The notes beneath the pieces are model-generated. The model had not been told where the DNA came from. It did no database searches and worked only from the letters and a program-made list of their open reading frames with translations. From a virus: a stretch of DNA of 23,073 nt. This document shows positions 18,407 to 23,073 of the stretch, one piece after another (position 1 is the first letter of the stretch; each line of letters begins with the position of its first letter). The stretch spans positions 1-23,073 of IMG/VR virus record IMGVR_UViG_3300028800_000318; one strand, 5' to 3'. Both the position numbers and the translations under genes were made by a program.

Positions 18407-19019
18407 AACAATCTTAGATACCTGTCAATCCATTATCGCCAGAACTGACACAAATCGTACTCTGCTTTTGCAGTACGTCAACGAAGGACGCAGACAGGCG
18501 CTAATGGATACCGAAATAAGACGATTCTTTCAAGTAATCTCTAATATTTCACAGATAAATGGACTGATAAACGGCGCAACCAACAGAATCAAACACGCTA
18601 AATCTCTTGAATACCAGGACGCAGGTGGTACAATTAGTCATTTGCATAGACTAAGAGACTACGAACACGCCAAACATCTCTATCCTAGCTTTACAGTAAC
18701 CGGAACACCACTGTATTATATCGAAATTGGCGCGGATATACAGGTCTTACCTGTTCCCGCCACTGGACAAATCAACTTTTACGGTGAAATATGGCCGGTT
18801 GACCTTACTGATGATGTAAATTCCTCAGATATAACCACAATTGAGCTAGGTATGGCGTGGGTTAGTCTTGGACTAGCCTTTTATTTCGTCTTTTTGCAAG
18901 AGTTTGACAAATCAGCAGGCTGGAAACAAGACGGCGACGCTAGAGTGGCTAAATACCTGAGTTTCCAAATCAAAGAAGATGGGTATAAACTGAAAACTTA
19001 CCCTAAATTTCATGTTTGA
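18396..19019 (+). CDS. Head-tail adaptor protein (P22 gp4-like)
   Basis: A 207-residue protein that should bind under the portal and receive the tail hub after packaging. The N-terminal helices (TILDTCQSIIARTDTNRTLLLQYVNEGRRQAL), a middle beta section (PLYYIEIGADIQVLPVPATGQINFYGEIWP) and the long C-terminal helix area (LGMAWVSLGLAFYFVFLQEFDKSAGW) match the short-tailed phage adaptor pattern. Together with the P22-like portal it defines the connector. Its C-terminus overlaps an 18-codon frame. Confidence 0.7.
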   Translation: MNGKTILDTCQSIIARTDTNRTLLLQYVNEGRRQALMDTEIRRFFQVISNISQINGLINGATNRIKHAKSLEYQDAGGTISHLHRLRDYEHAKHLYPSFTVTGTPLYYIEIGADIQVLPVPATGQINFYGEIWPVDLTDDVNSSDITTIELGMAWVSLGLAFYFVFLQEFDKSAGWKQDGDARVAKYLSFQIKEDGYKLKTYPKFHV

Positions 19020-19068
19020 TATTGAAGAATATATAAAAAATCACCCCTGGATTACGATAAGGAGGTGA
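19012..19068 (+). CDS. 18-residue mini-ORF overlapping the adaptor
   Basis: MFDIEEYIKNHPWITIRR begins at ATG 19012 inside the adaptor's final codons and stops at TGA within the very strong SD of the pentapeptide gene. It has no clear SD. It may be translated only by coupling, delivering ribosomes to the next start. Low certainty. Confidence 0.25.
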   Translation: MFDIEEYIKNHPWITIRR

Positions 19069-19070
19069 TC
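19058..19070 (+). promoter_or_regulatory. Near-complete anti-SD match upstream of a pentapeptide ORF
   Basis: TAAGGAGGTGATC matches the 3' tail complement of 16S rRNA over at least 12 bases (AAGGAGGTGATC), far longer than any other SD in the window. ATG 19073 lies two bases beyond it, seven from the GGAGG core. Such an extreme site is unexpected for a five-codon frame. Confidence 0.8.
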
Positions 19071-19072
19071 TC

Positions 19073-19090
19073 ATGCCGCGCAAACGTTAA
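19073..19090 (+). CDS. Pentapeptide gene MPRKR
   Basis: Five codons, ATG CCG CGC AAA CGT, then TAA, behind the strongest SD in the window. The peptide is fully basic. The stop is followed five bases later by a UUCG-loop hairpin (19096-19109). Either the peptide itself matters, or the site holds ribosomes and serves translation of the collar gene 45 bases on. The product is small enough that detection would be hard, so confidence is modest. Confidence 0.4.
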   Translation: MPRKR

Positions 19091-19095
19091 TACAA

Positions 19096-19109
19096 GGGGC
19101 TTCGGCCCC
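19096..19109 (+). promoter_or_regulatory. GGGGC-UUCG-GCCCC hairpin
   Basis: Five G/C pairs close a UUCG tetraloop, one of the most stable small RNA hairpins. No T run follows, so it is not a normal terminator. It lies between the pentapeptide stop and the collar gene start and may protect or pace the transcript. Confidence 0.7.
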
Positions 19110-19134
19110 GCTACATAGAAAGGATGTGCTTAAT

Positions 19135-19965
19135 ATGGCATGGCCTACAATAGACCCCACTTCCCCCGCTGGAACTGATAAAGTAAAATTTGGTGACGAT
19201 CAAATTAGATCGCTAAAACAGGCTGTACTTGACGTACTTGCGGCGATCAGTAACTGTACATCAACCGGAACTACTCCTGCGCTAAAGACTACGGTATGGA
19301 ACACGGTAGGCAGACCGACAGATACAAGTCTTGTCGATAAAGTTACAGGTTACAATTCGGATTTAGGATGGATCGAATATTACGACCTTTCAACAGTAAC
19401 CTGGAAGTCCTTAACCGCTCCTTCTTATTCTACTTGGACAGTCGCAACGCGTCCTGCTTCTCCGTATACTGGACAGTTTGGTTATAACTCTGATTTAGCA
19501 GTAGAAGAACGGTGGACAGGAACGGCATGGGTAAGAATTTCTGGCGGTGTAGCGGGAACGGTAGACGCTTTTGCTATGTTAAGCGAACCGGCAGGATATT
19601 TAAAATGCAATGGTCAGGAAGTAAGTAGAACGACATATTCCGACCTTTTTAACGTAATTGGAACAAATTATGGAAGTGGTAATGGTTCTACGACGTTTAA
19701 CGTTCCCGAGTACCGGGGAGAGTTTTTGCGCGGTACTGATGATTCAAGGGGAGTAGATGTGGGAAGAACAATAGGCAGCGCACAGGCCCAAGATGTTCAA
19801 CCTCATACCCACCAAATGACAACTGGATACGTATATACGTCGACAGGAACCCCGTGGGCTGTACCGAGTACAAATAACCCCGGTACGCCGCAAAATACCG
19901 CATCCACAGGTGTAACTGAAACCCGTCCGCGAAACGTCGCTGTTCTTTACTGCATTAAAACATAA
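19135..19965 (+). CDS. Tail collar-domain fibre protein
   Basis: A 276-residue protein. The N-terminus (MAWPTIDPTSPAGTDKVKFGDDQIRSLKQAVLD) is a common phage fibre attachment module. The middle (ATRPASPYTGQFGYNSDLAVEERWTGTAWV) is a short beta module, and the C-terminal half is a phage Tail_Collar domain (AMLSEPAGYLKCNGQEVSRTTYSDLFNVIG...TTFNVPEYRGEFLRG...HTHQ). ATG 19135 has AGAAAGG 11 bases before it; an in-frame GTG 19126 has better spacing and may be used. Its 3' end overlaps the antisense lipoprotein gene by 19 bases. Confidence 0.85.
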   Translation: MAWPTIDPTSPAGTDKVKFGDDQIRSLKQAVLDVLAAISNCTSTGTTPALKTTVWNTVGRPTDTSLVDKVTGYNSDLGWIEYYDLSTVTWKSLTAPSYSTWTVATRPASPYTGQFGYNSDLAVEERWTGTAWVRISGGVAGTVDAFAMLSEPAGYLKCNGQEVSRTTYSDLFNVIGTNYGSGNGSTTFNVPEYRGEFLRGTDDSRGVDVGRTIGSAQAQDVQPHTHQMTTGYVYTSTGTPWAVPSTNNPGTPQNTASTGVTETRPRNVAVLYCIKT

Positions 19966-20510
19966 TATTTTATTGCATTGGCCCATATTTTGTAACCATT
20001 ATCGTTCAAATGAAGTCCGTCAACAGTGAGTGTTTTTCTTATTCCTTGACCGTCTTTAAATAGGGGATAAAGATTGATAAAAATTACATTGTGTTTTCTG
20101 CATAGAATCATTAGTTGGTTGTTTAGATTTTCTATTTCCAATATTGTTCTTCCCTCAAAATCGGAAGGGAGAACGCTTTGAACATAAATCAGCGTCGATG
20201 GTGTTTTTCCCTGGATAGATGACAATATTTTATCATAGTTTTTAATCGTATCAGGAATTTTATAGTATAAGTCATTCGTCCCAATCATGATAAATAATTT
20301 GTCTGGCTTGCTGGAAACAACATCATCAATTCTTGCTAAAACTCCTTGCGTTGTGTCCCCACTTATCCCTTTATTAACAATGGTGGTTTGCAATAAATCA
20401 GACCAATTTGCTCTAGCAGTCAGACTATCACCAACAAAAACAATTGGTTTTCCTGGTGAACATGCCGCAAGAAAAATAGCAATGAAAACTAGAAGCAATG
20501 ATTTATTCAC
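19947..20510 (-). CDS. SGNH/GDSL-family hydrolase lipoprotein (probable moron)
   Basis: A 187-residue exported esterase. The signal peptide MNKSLLLVFIAIFLAAC ends in a lipobox (LAAC, Cys17), so it should be membrane-anchored outside the cytoplasm. SGNH blocks: FVGDSLT with Ser29, MIGTND with Asn79, and DGLHLN with Asp164 and His167. It may remove acyl or acetyl groups from surface glycans or lipids. GTG 20510 has GAGGTGA as SD and its own extended -10. It is the only full-length gene on the minus strand, and by eye is AT-richer than its neighbours: signs of a lysogeny-expressed moron. Confidence 0.9.
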   Translation of the reverse strand: MNKSLLLVFIAIFLAACSPGKPIVFVGDSLTARANWSDLLQTTIVNKGISGDTTQGVLARIDDVVSSKPDKLFIMIGTNDLYYKIPDTIKNYDKILSSIQGKTPSTLIYVQSVLPSDFEGRTILEIENLNNQLMILCRKHNVIFINLYPLFKDGQGIRKTLTVDGLHLNDNGYKIWANAIKYYVLMQ

Positions 20511-20527
20511 AAAATCACCTCATCCAT

Positions 20528-20536
20528 ATTATACCA
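20528..20536 (-). promoter_or_regulatory. Extended -10 promoter for the antisense lipoprotein
   Basis: On the minus strand TGGTATAAT occupies 20536-20528, a consensus extended -10. It lies about 18 bases before GTG 20510, leaving a leader of about 11 bases that holds the SD. No good -35 is visible, as at the late promoter. Confidence 0.65.
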
Positions 20537-20553
20537 CAAAGGCAGGTGATAAC

Positions 20554-22323
20554 ATGCCAAAATCAAACGAACAATTTAAGGCGGTAATGGCTCCTGCCGC
20601 TGGCATCAACAACAACAACCCTATTAATTTAATCAAAGATGAACAATGGTCTAACGGAAACAATGTCCACTTTGGCGTAGGATACGTCGAAAAGGTTGGA
20701 GGATATAAAAAATTATTCAACCAGGCCGCCGCTAGAGTCGCTCTAACCGCTTATATAGTCGGGCAATACGTTACCCCTGCCACACCGAATACACACGTTT
20801 ACAAGTGCACTACGGCAGGCACAACGGGATCAGGGACTCCGACATACCCCACAACCGCAGGAGGAACCGTTACTGATGGTGGAGTCGTCTGGACAGAGGT
20901 AGGAGTCAATAAGTTAAACGGTACGCCAATGGCGATTGACAACTACTTTAAATTCAACGGTGATTCGTGGTTAATCTTTATCACTACCACCAAAGTTTAT
21001 TATTACAATTCAACTAATAACGTAGCTATCGATATTACCGGGGGAACACTAAATGGTAAAACTCAAAATCCGGTATTCAGCGAAAACGCGCAGAATCTTT
21101 TTGTATTCACTAACGGAGTCGATCCGGTAAAGTGCTGGAACGGCAGTGGGAATATTAGTAATCTTGGCGGATTGACGGATTGTGTTCCCTGGAATGATGG
21201 AACCGCAGTTACTTCGGTTGTGGCAAAATGTCTTCTGTACTTCAATGAGTTTCTTATCCTCGGTGGAACCGTTGAAAACGGAATTGCCTATCCGCAGCGA
21301 TTGCGGTGGTCAACGATAGGCGATATTACGAAGTGGAAAAACACGAATCAAGCTACACAGGACTTACAGGCGGGTTGGGCCGACATGACGGACGGCGTTG
21401 ACTGGATACAATCCCTGCAAACGATAGGTAACTACGTTGTCGCTTACAAAGAAAGAAGCGTACAGGTTGTAACCTATGTCGGCGGTGATGAGATATTCGA
21501 TAAGTGGCCTGCAATCGAAGGTTATGGACTCCTTGCTCCAAAAGCACTCCTAGATTTAGGTGACGAACATATTTTTCTTGGCAATAACAATATTTACTCG
21601 TTCGATACAAGAGAAGTAAAAATCGCTGGTGATGATATTTCCAAGGATTTTTTCAATGACCTTGACCCTGGTAACACGGTACTTTCGAATTGTTTCTATT
21701 TTGAAGAAGTCCCCGAAGGGGGCTTTAATTATGTCTCTACCTCCAGTCCTGACGGACTTCCGGATAAGGCAATAGTTTATAATCCCGATACAAAGGCATG
21801 GTCTATACGTGATATGCCAATGATGTGTTTTGGTTACTACAATCAAATTAGTACCTCATTGTGGGACGATCAAGATGTAACTTGGGATAGCCAAGAGCAG
21901 GAATGGGACTCATCGAAAAATCTTGCCAATGCGCCCATTAACCTATGCTCCGATTCTTCCGGCAATCTATATAATTTTGATGGTCATTCCCTCGACGGTG
22001 CGGATATTAATAGTTTTATCCAAACAAAACTATTTGACTTTGGCAATCCTGTTCTAATGAAAAGGGTCATACGACTACAACTGATGATTTCCCGCGAAGG
22101 CCCCTACACACTTCCTATGTACGTAGGAACGGCGGCAAACGTCGATGAAGATATTGTATGGTATGGTCCCTATAATATGAGTCTTGACAAGACTACGCCG
22201 CCGTGGGTGGACTTTGACATTACCGCCCGGTATATGACGTTTAAACTCGGTACGACTTTACAAAATCAACCGTGGAAACTTACCGGATATGTCATCTACT
22301 ATCAGATGAGGGGGCCGGTATAA
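20554..22323 (+). CDS. Tail hub/nozzle-type protein (P22 gp10-like, probable)
   Basis: A 589-residue protein, repeat-rich and beta-propeller-like (W..LQTIGNYVVAYKERSVQVVTYVG; LGDEHIFLGNNNIYSFDTREVK; PDKAIVYNPDTKAWSIRDMPM). Its start, MPKSNEQFKAVMAPAAGINNNNPINLI, and its place after adaptor and fibre genes fit the tail hub/nozzle or DNA-stabilisation proteins of short-tailed phages. SD AGGTGAT precedes ATG 20554. A long in-frame extension back to 20287 crosses the antisense gene and its promoter and is rejected. The family name is moderately sure. Confidence 0.65.
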   Translation: MPKSNEQFKAVMAPAAGINNNNPINLIKDEQWSNGNNVHFGVGYVEKVGGYKKLFNQAAARVALTAYIVGQYVTPATPNTHVYKCTTAGTTGSGTPTYPTTAGGTVTDGGVVWTEVGVNKLNGTPMAIDNYFKFNGDSWLIFITTTKVYYYNSTNNVAIDITGGTLNGKTQNPVFSENAQNLFVFTNGVDPVKCWNGSGNISNLGGLTDCVPWNDGTAVTSVVAKCLLYFNEFLILGGTVENGIAYPQRLRWSTIGDITKWKNTNQATQDLQAGWADMTDGVDWIQSLQTIGNYVVAYKERSVQVVTYVGGDEIFDKWPAIEGYGLLAPKALLDLGDEHIFLGNNNIYSFDTREVKIAGDDISKDFFNDLDPGNTVLSNCFYFEEVPEGGFNYVSTSSPDGLPDKAIVYNPDTKAWSIRDMPMMCFGYYNQISTSLWDDQDVTWDSQEQEWDSSKNLANAPINLCSDSSGNLYNFDGHSLDGADINSFIQTKLFDFGNPVLMKRVIRLQLMISREGPYTLPMYVGTAANVDEDIVWYGPYNMSLDKTTPPWVDFDITARYMTFKLGTTLQNQPWKLTGYVIYYQMRGPV

Positions 22324-22823
22324 TGCAGATTAATAAACTTCCCTCTGCTCCCAATGTTGACACGAGTGTAACCAAGCCTACCTGGGATTGGCTTATAAAA
22401 ATGGGAAAACTATTAAATCAATTGGTTGATTGGGTGAATAGTTATACCGCTCCAACCACGGTAATTGCTCACGCCTCAACCCACGCAAGTGGAGCAAGCG
22501 ATCCGATAACTCCTGCGTCAATTGGAGCTATGACTTTAAGTCAATTTACCGGAACTTTTTCCGCAAATGGATACAGAAAACTTCCTGACGGAACCATGAT
22601 TCAGTGGCTTACTGCTAACGCAACAGGAGATAATTATTCTTTTAGTTGGCCTACAGCGTTTTCAACTGCTTGTTACGGTGCGTTATCGACATCGGTTGCA
22701 AGTGGTAATTATGTTACTGCTGCTTATAATCTTAGTGTAAACGGTGGAGTATTAACAAGTCGGGTAAGTACAACGGGTTCAGGAACGGCAGGAACATATT
22801 TTGTTGTGGGTATAGGCAAATGA
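22323..22823 (+). CDS. Tail fibre tip protein (gp53-like C-terminal domain)
   Basis: A 166-residue protein with the common fibre linker IAHASTHASGASDPITPASIGA (about 44-65) and a C-terminal beta-sandwich (GYRKLPDGTMIQWLTANATGDNYSFSWPTAFSTACYGAL...) like the gp53-type fibre domain. It probably contacts the host surface. ATG 22323 overlaps the previous TAA (TAATG); the stop overlaps the next ATG (ATGA). Confidence 0.75.
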   Translation: MQINKLPSAPNVDTSVTKPTWDWLIKMGKLLNQLVDWVNSYTAPTTVIAHASTHASGASDPITPASIGAMTLSQFTGTFSANGYRKLPDGTMIQWLTANATGDNYSFSWPTAFSTACYGALSTSVASGNYVTAAYNLSVNGGVLTSRVSTTGSGTAGTYFVVGIGK

Positions 22824-23073
22824 ACCTAATTGAAATGGTTGAAGACTACTGCCGCCGTGCACCTACAAGATTAAATCCTTCACAAATAGCGCAAGTAATA
22901 CAGAGCAATCATATTTTAATAGGTGATGATTGCTTTATTGTATTTCGGATGTTTCTAGATGAAATTCATATTCTTTACCCATATGCCGCTAAAGGAAAAA
23001 CAATGATTCCTTTATATTGGAAATTAGAGGCAAAGGCTAAAGAACTTGGATTTAAGCGAATCGAAATCACAAC
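22820..23073 (+). CDS. Partial gene, possible GNAT-like small phage protein
   Basis: Starts at ATG 22820 in the previous stop and is open to the right edge: MNLIEMVEDYCRRAPTRL..., then HILIGDDCFIVFRMFLDEIHILYPYAAKG and KLEAKAKELGFKRIEI. The strand-strand-helix-strand order resembles a GNAT acetyltransferase half, or the small phage proteins of that shape found near tail genes. The sequence is truncated, so the call is tentative. Confidence 0.5.
   Translation, partial: MNLIEMVEDYCRRAPTRLNPSQIAQVIQSNHILIGDDCFIVFRMFLDEIHILYPYAAKGKTMIPLYWKLEAKAKELGFKRIEIT

Noticed and set aside
20287-20553. Upstream extension of the hub protein frame
   Set aside because: It crosses the antisense lipoprotein gene and its promoter; ATG 20554 has its own SD and gives the natural N-terminus.
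1-23073. CRISPR arrays, insertion sequences, integrase or att sites
   Set aside because: No regular spaced repeats, transposase motifs, integrase gene or tRNA-end duplication were seen in the window.

Overview
The window is a stretch of a tailed-phage or prophage genome, almost entirely transcribed left to right. Strong AGGAGG-type Shine-Dalgarno (SD) sites, some GTG/TTG starts, many ATGA start-stop overlaps, moderate AT richness and an ArpU/RinA-type late regulator point to a Firmicutes host (Clostridia or Negativicutes). That host assignment is an inference, not a marker-gene result. The head and connector gene set (P22-like portal, scaffold, SU10/DUF5309-type capsid protein, gp4-like adaptor, probable gp10-like hub or nozzle) indicates a short-tailed, podovirus-type virion.

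Region 1 (1-5571) is the end of the early/middle operon. It holds a replicative-helicase loader that probably starts at ATT, a cytosine-5 DNA methyltransferase (MTase) flanked by a direct repeat and carrying a second long +1-frame gene inside it, a run of small accessory genes (DUF551, MazG-like, several Cys-rich), a RuvC-like resolvase, and an ArpU-like activator. Region 2 (5572-6660) is the probable late-control region. It has three GGCAC iterons at 11-bp spacing, an extended -10 promoter, an immediate intrinsic terminator, small Cys-rich genes, a possible antisense mini-gene pair, and a tRNA-Thr(UGU).

Region 3 (6669-16152) covers packaging and head assembly: TerS, TerL, a DUF115/MptE-Maf-like protein, an HNH homing endonuclease inserted in a small gene, portal, an overlapping gene on the portal tail, Lys/Cys micropeptides, scaffold, major capsid protein, and two G/C-block hairpins. 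Region 4 (16169-23073) encodes fibre and adhesin proteins (repeat fibre, LamG-like, collar, gp53-like tip) interleaved with connector proteins (adaptor, hub). It is interrupted by one opposite-strand lipoprotein SGNH hydrolase with its own promoter, a likely moron.

A plausible programme: early transcription makes replication and recombination proteins plus the ArpU-like factor. That factor acts at the GGCAC repeats to start or antiterminate one long late transcript. Overlapping starts, hairpins and very strong or absent SD sites then set protein ratios. The most unusual items are the overprinted methyltransferase gene, the promoter-terminator late switch, the HNH insertion with a duplicated host-gene tail, the 20-residue DnaJ-finger-like peptide, the pentapeptide gene behind a near-complete anti-SD match, the DUF115 protein, and the antisense lipoprotein.
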